Shown here piece by piece: positions 11,304 through 21,870 of a DNA stretch of 64,000 nt. Below the pieces are notes generated by a model. That model worked only from the letters and a program-made list of their open reading frames with translations. It was not told the origin of the DNA and made no database searches. This DNA is from Aegilops tauschii subsp. strangulata (taxonomy: Eukaryota; Streptophyta; Magnoliopsida; Poales; Poaceae). The number at the start of each line of letters is the position of its first letter. Position 1 is the first letter of the stretch. Where the stretch lies: the NCBI RefSeq assembly GCF_002575655.3, contig NC_053039.3, positions 244,568,622-244,632,621 of the forward strand, written 5' to 3'. The translations under genes were made by a program, and so were the position numbers.

Positions 11304-12815
11304 GGCTTCTGTGGCCTTTTGAAATTCTTGGTCACTGGACTCGTCGTCCTCTTCGTGGTCATCATCCCCCTCTTTCTTGTCACGGCCTCGAGTAGGCCTC
11401 TCTTGTTACTTTTCCTTGCCGTGGCGCCCCCTCGGCTACCGCGCTTCTTGCCGGACCCCTCGGCACCATCCTGGCCCTTCTCCTTGTCCCGTCTTTCATA
11501 CTCAGCTTTCTGCCTCTCCACAGGCTGCTCAACTTGCCAGTAGTTCTGGAGGTCATGGCCCTTGGTGCGATGGATCTTGCAATATTGCTTGTCGGAGCCC
11601 TCCGACCTGTCAACAGCCGCCAAGTCCTGGCAGGCGGCACACCCGACAACTTCCTTGCCGGGGATGTCAACCTTGGCCTTCTTGGCGGTGCCGGGGTTGC
11701 CAGATTCCTTGAGGGCAAACATGGTCTTGCCCCTGCGTTTCCTATTGCGTCGTCGGCCTTTCTTTGCCGGGGCGACTATGTCTTCGTCTCCAGAATCGCT
11801 TCCCATGCCGGCATCTTTGCCGGGGTACTTCCTCCCTTCTTCAGCACGAGCACATCTGTCGGCCAGAACATATAGTTCGGCAACATCCCTAACCTTGTTC
11901 ATGGACAGCTCTTCACGCATCTTGCGGTTGCGCATGTTCTGATGGAACGCGCTGATGACAGCGGCAGGATGAACATCTGGGATGTTGTATTGCACGCGGC
12001 TGAATCTCTGTATGTACTTGCGCAGGGATTCACCATCCTTCTGGGGAATGAGATGCAAATCACTTGCCTGTCCAAAAGCTTGATGGCCTCCGGTAAAGGC
12101 GCCAACAAACTCGTGGTACAGGTCCGACCAAGAGGGGATGGAATCTACCGGCAGGTGCATCAACCATGACCTGACGTTGGGTTTGAGCACCAACGGGAAG
12201 TAGTTGGCGAGCACCTTGCTGTCCCAAGCCCCGGCAGGTTGCATCGCAATGGTGTATATGCTCAGGAACTCGGACGGATGGGTCTTGCCGTCGTACTTCT
12301 CCGGGACCTCAGGTTTGAACGTGCGGGTAGTGGGCCACTGGAACTGCCGCAGCTCACGGGTAAAAGCTGGACAACCTACCTCGTAAGGCAGGTCACTAGA
12401 ATCCCCCAGTGCAGGCATGTACGCAGTGGGCCCTGCACGCCTATCGGATTGATGGCGTGCTTCCCGTCGCCACTCGATGGTAGTTCGAGCGTCCTCTTAA
12501 ACCCGCTCCCGAAGAAGTTGACATTGGTCATGACGAGCTCGTGGATCGGACAAAGCCGTGGATCCATCATCACGGGCGTCGACCCGTCGAGCTGGCGACC
12601 ATTGCTGTCGTGGCGGAGGGGAGTGCACCGTGGTTGCGGCGCCTCCGGCCCTTCCGCCGTCGGCACGCGCCCGCTCTGTGGACCGACGCCATGAGGGGCC
12701 TGCCTCCTGGTATTGATCTTTATTGGCATGGCCAATAAGGCTCTGGATAGCAGCCCTCCACTCTTCTTGCTTCTCCGCAGCAGGAGGGAAGTCGAGGAGT
12801 AGCTGCACTCGCGCT
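11195..12815 (-). pseudogene. Gypsy gag, main part (broken)
   Basis: The minus-strand frame from 12418 reads as a retrotransposon gag: FQWPTTRTFKPEVPEKYDG, then LVLKPNVRSWLMHLP, then a helix-rich capsid-like region ending in VRDVAELYVLADRCARAEE. A zinc-knuckle-like stretch follows (YCKIHRTKGHDLQN), but the last expected Cys reads Tyr. The region upstream (12815-12419) holds RAAIQSLIGHANKD in another frame. Near 11400 the gag frame slips: the text overlapping 11303-11195 is the protease N-terminus read one base off. The solo Copia LTR at 12821-14557 separates this from the gag N-terminus. Confidence 0.75.
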
Positions 12816-12820
12816 AATGC

Positions 12821-14557
12821 TGAAGGAAATATGACCTAGAGGCAATAATAAAGTTATTATTTCTTTCCTCATATCATGATAAATGTTTATTATTCATGCT
12901 AGAATTGTATTAACCGGAAACATAATACATGTGTGAATACATAGACAAACATAATGTCACTAGTATGCCTCTACTTGACTAGCTCGTTGATCAAAGATGG
13001 TTGAGTTTCCTAACCATAGACATGAGATGTCATTTGATTAACGGGATCACATCATTAGGAGAATGATGTGATTGACTTGACCCATTCCGTTAGCTTAGCA
13101 CTTGATCGTTTAGTCTACTGCTATTGCTTTCTTCATGACTTATACATGTTCCTATGACTATGAGATTATGCAACTCCCGATTACCGGAGGAACACTTTGT
13201 GTGCTACCAAACGTCACAACGTAACTGGGTGATTATAAAGGTGATCTACAGGTGTCTCCGATGGTACTTGTTGAGTTGGCATAGATCGAGATTGGGATTT
13301 GTCACTGCGATTGTCGGAGAGGTATCTCTGGGCCCTCTTGGTAATGCACATCACTATAAGCCTTGCAAGCAATGTGACTAATGAGTTAGTTACGAGATGA
13401 TGCACTACGGAACGAGTAAAGGGACTTGCCGGTAACGAGATTGAGCTAGGTATTAAGATACCGACGATCGAATCTCGGGCAAGTAACATACCGATGACAA
13501 AGGGAACAACGTATGTTGTTATGCAGTTTGACCGATAAAGATCTTTGAAGAATATGTAGGAACCCATATGAGCATCCAGGTTCCGCTATTGGTTATTGAC
13601 CGGAGACGTGTCTCGGTCATGTCTACATAGTTCTCGAACCCGTAGGGTCCGCACGCTTAAAGTTCTGTGACGATCGGTATTATGAGTTTTTGTATTTTGA
13701 TGTACCGAAGGTAGTTCGGAGTCCCGGATATGATCACGGACATGACGAGGAGTCTCAAAATGGTCGATACGTAAAGATCGATATATTGGATGACTATGTT
13801 CGGACACCGGAAGTGTTTCGGGAGGTTTTGTACATATACCGGAGTACCGGGGGGTTACCGGAACCCCCCAGGGAGTATATTGGGCCTAACGGACCTTAGT
13901 GGAGAAGAGGAGGGGCGGCCAGGGCAGGTCGTGCGCCCCCTCCCCCTCTAGTCCGAATTGGACAAGGAGGGGGGGCGGCGCCCCCTTTCCTTCCCCTCTC
14001 TCTCCTCCTTCCCCCTTCTCCTACTCCTACTAGGAAAATAGGAGTCCTACTCCCGGTGGGAGTAGGACTCCCCCCTTGGTGCGCCCTCCTCCTTGGCCGG
14101 CCACCTCCCCCCTAGCTCCTTTATATACGGGGGCAGGGGGCACCCCAAGGACACAACAATTGATCATTGATCTCTTAGCCATGTGCGGTGCCCCCTCCAC
14201 CATAATCCACCTCGGTCATATCATAGCGGTGCGTAGGCGAAGCCCTGCATCGGTAGCATCATCATCACCGTCACCACGCCGTCGTGCTGACGAAGCTCTT
14301 CCCGGAAGCTCTACTGGATCGTGAGTTCGCGGGACGTCACCGAGCTGAACGTGTGCTGAACGCGGAGGTGTCGTACGTTCGGTGCTGAGGATCGGTCGAT
14401 CGTGAAGACGTACGACTACATCAACCACGTTGTTATAACGCTTCCGCTTAACGGTCTACGAGGGTACGTGGACGACACTCTCCCCTCTCGTTGCTATGCA
14501 TCACCATGATCTTGCGTGTGCATAGGATTTTTTTTGAAATTACTACGTTCCCCAACA
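12821..14557 (+). mobile_element. Solo LTR of an Angela/BARE-like Copia element
   Basis: This is 1737 bp, starting TGAAGGAAATATGACC and ending CCCCAACA. A perfect 5 bp target duplication AATGC flanks it (12816-12820 and 14558-14562). It aligns throughout with the Angela-type LTR at 57926-59639 (shared AGAGGCAATAATAAA, ACGGGATCACATCATTAGGA, ACGTCACAACGTAACTGGGTG). A TATA box (TTTATATA) is near 14121. It lies inside the gag region of the Gypsy element and so is younger than that element. No internal domain is present. Confidence 0.9.
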
Positions 14558-14562
14558 AATGC

Positions 14563-15104
14563 TTCCGCTGGCATAGGTGGCAGCACAAGCGCGAGGAACG
14601 AGAGGTGCTCGGACTTCTAACCATGTTAGAAGGAGCGCCATCACGGTTCCTCGACCGTGCGCCTTCTTGACCAGCATCTTGGCGTGCATGTCGGCCCTGT
14701 GCATCTCAAGAATGATGCAGAGGGCTCTTCCCGCGGCGGCGCCCTGGGTCACCTACGTCGCGGCGCTGCTCGTCGCGCACGACCTGGGAGGACCGCGGCG
14801 CGGGCGCCGGTGGGGGTGTCTTGGAGGTCGCCGTGCCGCCCGTAGGCAGCACGGCTCCGCCCTTGGAGGTCCCCGCACTGCCCGTGGGCGGCACAGCTCT
14901 GTTCTTGGACGCAGCGGCATGCGACTCGTCGTCTTGGGCACGAATGATACCGCTCGCCTGGCTTCGATTGCCAGAGTGTTGTGGATGCTCGCGAGCCACA
15001 CCTCCGCCACCATCCGTGACTACCCCGTCGCCCATCCGCACTGGCACGGGTGGATCGGCTCCAGACAAACCGATCGCCGTGATCCCCTTCTTCTTGGGAG
15101 CCAT
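14563..15104 (-). pseudogene. Gypsy gag N-terminal part (broken)
   Basis: The minus-strand ATG at 15104 opens a frame starting MAPKKKGITAIGLSG, rich in Ala, Gly, Pro and Ser, as in the disordered N-terminus of this gag family. It ends at a TGA at 14706, where an Arg CGA is plausible. The frame beyond reaches the Copia solo LTR at 14557. The first codon is about 70 bp downstream of the PBS, as expected of the first ORF after the 5' LTR. Confidence 0.6.
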
Positions 15105-15156
15105 GATGATCGAGGAAACGATGTGCTAACCTCTAGATCAGGTTTGCAAAACTCTC

Positions 15157-15176
15157 TGCCCCTACCTGGCGCACCA
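15157..15176 (-). other. Primer binding site of the Gypsy element
   Basis: Read on the minus strand, TGGTGCGCCAGGTAGGGG begins four bases inside the 5' LTR (after TCTT). The position and the TGG start fit a tRNA-complementary PBS and fix the element orientation. The tRNA was not identified. Confidence 0.75.
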
Positions 15177-15180
15177 AAGA

Positions 15181-16206
15181 TGTCGGTGATAACGACACCT
15201 ACAAGATCACGTGGATCCCTTCTACGGTTTGGCAGGGAAGAGGGGTGGTGAAAAGAGCAGATCTAATGATCAACACGACGGATTTTTACCCAGGTTCGGG
15301 CCGCTGAGAAGCGTAAAACCCTAGTCCCGCCTGAGTGTGTATTCTGTGTTCTTGAGCTTCGGCTCGCTGCTACGCATGCAAGCTGGGCCGAGAGGTTCAA
15401 AAGTCTGAATCCTCCTCCAGTACGCCATGGGCCTCCTTTTATATGTCCAAGGGGCTGCCATAGTGGCATACAGGAGGTGTAAAGTAGCTACAGTGTCTAT
15501 GTTTATCATCGGTGTCTTAGGACAAACGCATTAAATATGTTGCTTACGTGCCCTTCAGCTTTATCGGGGACGGGAGGGGAGCTCGTCCCGTCCGTTGCCA
15601 CCCCGCTCCGTCTCGACACGTGTCCATGCCGACGAGGCATGCAGTGCCAAGTTGGCTGGCCAGCTGCTGCGCTGGAGAGGTGGCAGGATCTTCATGAAGA
15701 TCTACATGCCACCACGCGGGTGCTTGCCAGGCTGGCAGGTCGGCCACTGTGCTGGAGCGGTGACGGGGTGGCAGAGTCTTGACGCGCTCTTGCCGTTATC
15801 CTCAGCAAGGATCTTGACGGGGCCTCGCGGATGTCCTTGACAAGGATCTTGCCGGGTACTTCGTCTTCTGGCCTTCACAAAGATTTGCACGCCACTATGC
15901 GCGCGCCCCTGGGTCTGGGCCTTAACGTTGTCGATGGTGTCAGAGCTCTCAACCCCAAGGGTGGCGCTCTTGTTAGTGTTCTGTAAGTCGTCCCGGCAAG
16001 AATCTTGTCGGGGTCTCGCAAGCCGTCCCGGCAAGGATCTCGCCGGGGGTCCGGCTTGTCCTCTGTTCTCTGGCTTCTGGCTTGTCCGCTTCTCTTCGTC
16101 TTGTATCTGTCCTCGATCGCCCCTTCAGGCCTCGCCGCGGGTGTGGCTACGACTGCCCGTGCACAAGTATGGGGTGCTAAAGGGCCCAAACTTTAGTACA
16201 CCGACA
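15181..16206 (-). repeat. 5' LTR of the minus-strand Gypsy element
   Basis: This is 1026 bp and pairs with 2403-3427. A TATAAAAGG box is read on the minus strand near 15436-15446. The target duplication CCATG follows at 16207-16211. The two LTRs differ at scattered sites, mostly transitions by eye, so the insertion is not very recent. Confidence 0.9.
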
Positions 16207-16596
16207 CCATGGCTCACACTCATGTATTGTGTGAAAGTTGAAAAAACTTAAGAACATTAAAAGTATGAAACAATTGCTTGGCTTGTCATCAAGGTTGTGC
16301 ATGATAAATACTTTGTGTGGTGAAGATAGAGCATGCCAAGATTATATGATTTTGTAGGGATAACTTTCTTTAGCCATGATATTTTGAGAAGACATGATTG
16401 CTTTATTAGTATGCTTGAAGTATTATTGTTTTCATGTCAATATTAAACTTTTGTTTTGAATCTTATGGATCTGAACATTCATGCCACAATAAGAAAAATT
16501 ACATTGATAAATATGTTAAGTAGCATTCCACATCAAAAATTCTGTTTTTGTCATTTACCTACTCGAGAACGAGCAGGAATTAAGCTTAGGGATGCT
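16207..16596 (+). mobile_element. Internal domain of non-autonomous Gypsy element, right piece with PPT
   Basis: This continues the element interrupted at 2402. The text matches 55841-56230 of the complete copy almost base for base. It ends in AAGCTTAGGGATGCT, the polypurine tract next to the LTR starting at 16597. Confidence 0.85.
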
Positions 16597-18919
16597 TGAT
16601 ACGTCTCCAACGTATTTATAATTTTTTATTGTTCCATGCTATTATATTATCTATTTTGGATGTTTATATGCATTAATATGCTATTTTATATCATTTTTTG
16701 GGACTAACCTATTAACCTAGTGCCCAATGCCAGTTGTTGTTTTTTCCTCGTTTTTGTCTTTTATAGAAAATCAATACCAAACGGAACGAAACTTTTTAAC
16801 GATTTTTCTTGGACAACAAGACACCTAGGAAGCTTCGGGAGGAGGCCAGAAGACCCACGAGGAGGCCACAAGCCCTAGGGGAGCGCCCCAGGGGCACCCC
16901 CTAGGCTTATGGGCCCCTCGCAGCTCCTCTAACCCTAACTCCAGCACTATAAATTCCCAAATATTCCCCTTACGTCAGAGGGCAAACCAAAAATACTTTT
17001 CCGCCGCCGCAAACTTCTGTTCTTGTGAGATCCCATCTTGGGGCCTTTTCCGGCACTCTGCCGGAGCGGGATTCGATCACGGAGGGCCTCTACACCAACC
17101 TTGCTGCCCTTTCGATGATGCGTGGGTAGTTTACCACAGACCTAAGGGTCCATAGCTAGTAGCTAGATGGCTTATTTTCTCTCTTTGATCTTCAATACAA
17201 TGTTCTCCTCGATGTTCTTGGAGATCTATTTGATGTAATCTTATTTTGCGGTGCGTTTGTTGAAGTTCGATGAATTGTGGATTTATGATCAGATTATTTA
17301 TGAATATTATTTGAGTCTTCTGAACTCTTTTATGCATGATTAAGATAGCTTTGTATTTCTCGTCAATCTATCGATTTGGTTTGGCCTACTAGATTGGTTT
17401 TTCTTGCAATGGGATAGGTGCTTTATGATGGGTTCAATCTTGCGGTGTCCTCACCTAGTGACAGTAGGGGTAGCGAGGCACGTATTGTACTGTTGCCATT
17501 AAGGATAAAAAGATGGGGGTTTTACCATATTGATTGGATCTATCCATCTGCATCATGTCATCTTGCTTAAGGGTTACTCCGTTCTTGTTAACTTAATACA
17601 CTAGATGCATGCTAGATAGCGGTCGATGTGTGGAGTAATAGTAGTAGATGCAGGCAGGAGTCGGTCTACTTGTCACAGACGTGATGCCTATATTCATGAT
17701 CATTGCCTTAGACATCGTCATAACTTTGCGCTTTTCTATCAATTGCTCAACAGTAATTTGTTTACCCACGGTATGCTTTCTTCAAGAGAGAAGCCTCTAG
17801 TGAAACCTATGGCCTTCGGGTCTATTTCTCATCATATTTTTTCAGATCTATAAAACCAAAAACCAAAAAATACCTTGCTGCAATTTATTTATATTTACTT
17901 TATTTTCCCTTTTATTTATCTTTTATATCTATCTCTATTAGATCTCACTCTTGCTACTAACTGTGAAGGGATTGACAACTAGGGCTGCAAACGAGTCGAG
18001 TTCGAGCGAGTTGGAGTTGGCTCAGCTCAACTCATATGAAAATTCGAGCGAGCTCAAACTAAGTGAAGCTCAAAGCCGAGCTGTAAAAGATGACTCATGC
18101 TCAGCTTGTAACGATCTCGAGTCTATCTCGAGCTAGCTTCGCGCTAAATGAGATGGTAAAAATCATATATCTATGGTGAATATCCCAACTAGATAAGGCT
18201 CAACAGGACATGAGAAAGCACTAAAAAAATATTACTCCAATCAAGATGATGATAATATAATTTTTTTCAAAGTAGTTTGACCTATTCTCTCACAACCAAA
18301 AGTTTAGTACCCAAATAAGATAATGATTCGCGACAGACATATAGTTGGGAAAACAAACTATTGGCCAAAGACCATAATAAGGCCTAAACCTGTTTTGAAA
18401 GAAATATGGCCTAAATCTTCTTTACACTTAATTAAACTTTCATATTTGCTGGTAAATAAACAGGAGAAAATTGTGGACAACATATGTGGTAATAAATTAA
18501 ATATATTTCCATTTAATATATGGCATGATCATTTAACATAGTGATATCATGTCAAGCTATCAAGCTAAAATCGAGCGAGCTAGTATTGCCTCAAGATCAG
18601 CTCGTTTCTCGATCGAGTTACATAAAGTGTTCAAACACAGCTCCTTTATTTTCGAATCAATCTTGAGTCGAGCTAAAATACAAGTCGATCTCGAGCGGTT
18701 CACGAGCCTCGAGGTTTTCTTGCAGCCCTATTGACAACCCCTTTTTCGCGTTGTGTGCAAGTGTTTGTTAGTTTGTGTAGGTGCGTCTATTGGAGACTTG
18801 CTTGTGCCTCCTACTGGATTGATACCTTGGTTCTTAACTGAGGGAAATACTTATCTCTACTTTGCTGCATCACCCTTTCCTCTTCAAGGAAAGAATCAAA
18901 GTAGGCTCAAGAAGTGGTA
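16597..18919 (+). repeat. LTR of non-autonomous Gypsy element, carrying a hAT insertion
   Basis: It starts TGATACGTCTCCAACG and ends about AAGTGGTA, just before a PBS-like TGGCGGCGTTGCCGGTGA at 18931. After subtracting the 751 bp hAT element and one 8 bp duplication the LTR is about 1564 bp, close to the 1561 bp LTR at 50246. It acts as the 3' LTR of the element on its left and the 5' LTR of the fragment on its right. Confidence 0.85.
17980..18730. mobile_element. Non-autonomous hAT-like DNA transposon
   Basis: This 751 bp element has perfect 11 bp terminal inverted repeats, TAGGGCTGCAA and TTGCAGCCCTA, and an exact 8 bp target duplication TTGACAAC at 17972-17979 and 18731-18738. An 8 bp duplication and this terminal sequence are hallmarks of the hAT superfamily. 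Sub-terminal regions are rich in CGAG and GAGCT motifs in both orientations (GAGTTCGAGCGAGTTGGAG, CTCGATCGAG), the usual transposase-binding clusters. The centre is AT-rich. There is no transposase ORF, so it would need a helper. Confidence 0.9.
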
Positions 18920-19596
18920 GGAAGAATTTCTGGCGGCGTTGCCGGTGAGGTTCTATATCAAGCCTACCAAGTACCTATCATAAACTCTCATCTCTTGCAC
19001 TTATATTATTTTTCATTTGCCTCTTGTTTTCCTCTCCCCCACTTCTAAAACGTTTTCAGAAAAACACAAAAATATTTGCCCTTTTTTTCCTTCTTTTTCG
19101 TTCGTCTTTTCGTTTGCTTTGTTTGCTTGTGTGGTAGATTGCTTGCTTTGTCACGATATCTCAAGAAAATACCAAGTTGTGTGACTTTTCCAACACTAAT
19201 AATAATGATTTTATTAGTACTATGATTGCTCTCGTCACTAGTGCAGAATCTTATGAAATTAATGTCGCTTTGTTGAATCTTCTTATGAAAGAACAATTTT
19301 CTGGTGGTCCTAATGAAGATGATGCATCCTATCTAAATACTTTCGTTGAGTTGTGTGATATGCAAGGAAAAAAATGTGTGGATAATAATATTGTTAAATT
19401 GAATCTATTTTCGTTCTCGCTACGAGATCGTGCTAAAACTTGGTTTTCATCTTTGGCTAAAAGTAGTATTGATTCTTGGAATAAGTGTAAAGGTGCTTTT
19501 ATTTCCAAGTATTTTCCTCCCACTAAGATCATCTCCCTTAGGAACGATATAATGAATTTTAAGCAACTTGATCATGAACATGTTGCACAATCTTGA
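18920..19596 (+). mobile_element. Truncated internal domain with gag-like ORF
   Basis: This begins with the LTR-PBS spacer and PBS (TGGCGGCGTTGCCGGTGA, 18931-18948), as at 51807-51835, followed by a T-rich leader and a gag fragment. It ends abruptly at 19596, where the sequence jumps into the middle of an LTR at a short GAGAGAAG, which also occurs at that place in the full LTR. An internal deletion by microhomology is the simple reading. Confidence 0.75.
19177..19596 (+). pseudogene. Retrotransposon gag fragment
   Basis: The open frame is about 139 codons. The second half matches the plant retrotransposon gag domain: FSFSLRDRAKTWFSSLAKSS, then SWNKCKGAFISKYFPPTKI, then LRNDIMNFKQ. The first half is acidic and Asn-rich. 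The frame is closed by the deletion junction, so the rest of gag and all of pol are missing. This copy shows that the LTR family is, or was, linked to a real gag, unlike the ORF at 52053-53401. Confidence 0.75.
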
Positions 19597-19970
19597 GAGA
19601 AGACTCTAGTGAAACCTATGGCCCCCGGGGTCTACTTCTCATCATATATTTTTCAGATCTATAAAACCAAAAATCCAAAAATACCTTGCTGCAATTTATT
19701 TATATTTACTTTATTTTGCCTTTTATTTATCTTTTATATCTATCTCTATTAGATCTCACTCTTGCTAGTGACCGTGAAGGGATTGGCAACCCCTTTTTCG
19801 CGTTGTGTGCAAGTGTTTGTTAGTTTGTGCAGGTGCATCTATTGGGGACTTGCTTGTGCCTCCTACTAGATTGATACCTTGGTTCTTAACTGAGGGAAAT
19901 ACTTATCTCTACTTTGCTGCATCACCCTTTTCTCTTCAAGGGAAAAATCAACGCAAGCTCAAGAAGTAGC
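19597..19970 (+). repeat. Truncated LTR (3' part)
   Basis: This matches the last about 370 bp of the LTR at 16597-18919 without the hAT insertion (GACTCTAGTGAAACCTATGG to CAAGAAGTAGCA). It shows the empty target site of the hAT element at 19780-19795 (GGGATTGGCAACCCC). Confidence 0.85.
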
Positions 19971-20398
19971 AAGTGGGGCGGCCGCAGCGGGGAGTCGGGG
20001 CGGCAGCGGGAGGCGGTGGTGGTGAATTGGGGGCGAAGGCAGTGGGGATCTAGGCGGCGGCAGGAGGCGGAGCGGTGACGGATGAGAGGAGTCGGGGCGG
20101 CGGCGTAGGTGTGGCGGAGCGGCCGGAGGGGCCGGAGGTGGCGCGGGACGGCAGCAGCGTGGCGTGGTGCGGGGTGACTGTTGAGCGGTGGCGGCAGTTC
20201 GGTCAGTGACCGGGAGGAAGAGGAATGGGGGAGGGAAATGAAATGAAAGGTAGTCGACAGTTGGCGCGCGGCCGCCAGTTTTACATCTCCAGATGGTGGA
20301 GATGCAAATTTTCATCGTGAGGTGTTGTAGTTTACATCTTTTATTAGAGATGCAAAAGTTAGCTATTTTTGCATCTACATCTTTTATTAGAGATGCTC
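19971..20398 (-). mobile_element. PIF/Harbinger-like DNA transposon remnant
   Basis: The right end reads, on the minus strand, GAGCATCTCTAATAAAAGATG and is followed outside by TAA, consistent with a 3 bp TWA duplication. Inside, the ATGCATCTC-type motif repeats, then a GC-rich block codes for low-complexity Pro/Arg only. The left end is missing, because the Gypsy LTR end abuts at 19970. The same terminal motif is seen at 39249-40320. Confidence 0.5.
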
Positions 20399-21045
20399 TA
20401 ATAGGTTCAGATCTGAAATCATGGCATCTAAAATCATGGCACTCGTGAACATAGTGGACACTAGGGAACAAGCCCTAAAAAATTGACACAATTACATAAG
20501 AAATCCCATCCATCTACATCACCATCTAATATGCCTACAAAGGAATTACTCGCTCCCAACGGTAAGAATCATGGGATTGTTGATGAAGAAGGGTTGGTGA
20601 TGACGGTGGCGATGAATCCTCCTCTCTGGAACCCCGAACGGACTCCAGATCGGGCCTCCCGATGATGAACAAGATGTGACGGCGGCTCCGTATCATAAAA
20701 TGTGATAATTCTTTCTCTCTGATTTTTTCTTGGGAAGACGGTATATGTAGGCTTGGAATTAGGTCAGACGGCCGTTCGTGGGATCCACAAGGCAGCATGG
20801 CGCCTCTGCCTTGTGGGCTGCTGGTGGCTCCCCTCTGGTATCTTTGCACTAGTATTTTTTTATATTGCAATCTCCATGAAGTTTTGTCCAATTCTGAGGA
20901 CTATTATTTCTGCACAAAAATAACATCAAAGTAGTTCTGTTGAAAACAACATCAGTTCGGGTTAGTTTCATTTAAATCCTGCAAATTAAAGTTCGAAACA
21001 AGAGCGTAAGTGTTTGAAAAGTAGATATATTTTGGAGACGTATCA
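20399..21045 (-). repeat. Partial Gypsy LTR (Sabrina-like), minus strand
   Basis: This ends in GGAGACGTATCA at 21045. It shares with the solo LTR at 5422-6815 the stretches AGGTTCAGATCTGAAATCATGG, CTTTCTCTCTGATTTT and AACGGACTCCAGAT. It is more diverged and lacks its 3' part (left side). The Harbinger-like remnant appears to have inserted into it. Confidence 0.75.
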
Positions 21046-21870
21046 GGGGGATTGAGGGGTGGTCGTTAATGCAGCAGGGGTCGAGGCGCGCGCCGAAGTA
21101 TTGATGGAATGTTGCCCGAGTAGGGCCCGAACCCACTACCACACGTCATGTTGACCAACACTCAAACTTGACACGTGGTCTGGTTCGACTAGCTGGGGAG
21201 TCTGGTCCGGTGTAACTAAGACAAGACCGGGCTCGTGAAATTTAAAGGTGTTGCGCGAAAGCTCTCTTGCGTCGATCGGTCATCTCATCAACAAATCAAG
21301 ACCGAAGTGCTTCATCTGACTTCGGGAGCAGGCCAGCCGTAGGAGGTCGGCGAGAAGCGTTCACTTTCAGGGAAGTTTCAAAGAACCAGTTTCAACCTCA
21401 GCAAGCGAAAAGGTGGCGTTGACGATCGGTGTCGATCGGGATGCAACCAAGCTTGAAGAGCGGTTTGGGGGCCACCGATGGTGTTTACCGTGGTCGACTC
21501 ATGGGCCCTACAGAAGGAAGACTCTGGAAGCCTTGCCATTCAAGACAAGGAAGTCGGAGCCATGGAGGACTCCCCTCCACCGACGTAGCCGACTAGGTCC
21601 TTGTAAACCTATGGTTCTCGATATCATATATATGTCAGGATCGAGCTAGTCGATAGACAAATTAGAATCTCTCGGTAATACCTATGCTTTGTACAACCCA
21701 ATCGCAATATGCCCACAAGCAAGGGTGGAATGTTACCACATACGAAGGGTCTGAACCTGGGTAAATCTTGTCTCATGTTTCCCCTCTAATCTACTCACCT
21801 CGTCGAGACACCCTACCGTTGGAATCTACTCCGACATATGGTGCATTTTGTACCTGCAAAGGGAAATTTT
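21046..21870. repeat. Degenerate LTR-like repeat
   Basis: This contains text typical of Gypsy LTR downstream parts (TAGGTCCTTGTAAACC, a CTAGTCGATAGACAA block, CTGAACCTGGGTAAAT), but no clear ends or partner. The left 380 bp are not recognised. Confidence 0.35.

Larger units (their letters stand above)
2403..16206 (-). mobile_element. Gypsy LTR retrotransposon (Tat-like, gag-pol, decayed), minus strand
   Basis: Two LTRs of about 1025 bp (2403-3427 and 15181-16206) start TGTCGGTG and end CACCGACA. They are flanked by a perfect 5 bp target duplication, CCATG at 2398-2402 and 16207-16211. Gag, protease, reverse transcriptase, RNase H and integrase are read in that order on the minus strand, so the 5' LTR is on the right. 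The PBS beside it (TGGTGCGCCAGG on the minus strand) agrees. A long stretch between pol and the 3' LTR carries an ORF on the opposite strand, a layout known from Tat-lineage elements such as Grande. Two solo LTRs are nested inside. Removing them gives about 10.7 kb. Many nonsense changes and frameshifts make it non-functional. Confidence 0.9.

Noticed and set aside
14577..15251. Plus-strand ORF of 224 codons
   Set aside because: It is the shadow of the minus-strand gag N-terminus and extends across the PBS into the LTR.
20000..20471. Pro/Arg-rich minus-strand ORF of 170 codons
   Set aside because: It is low-complexity coding from a GC-rich transposon remnant and matches no protein family.
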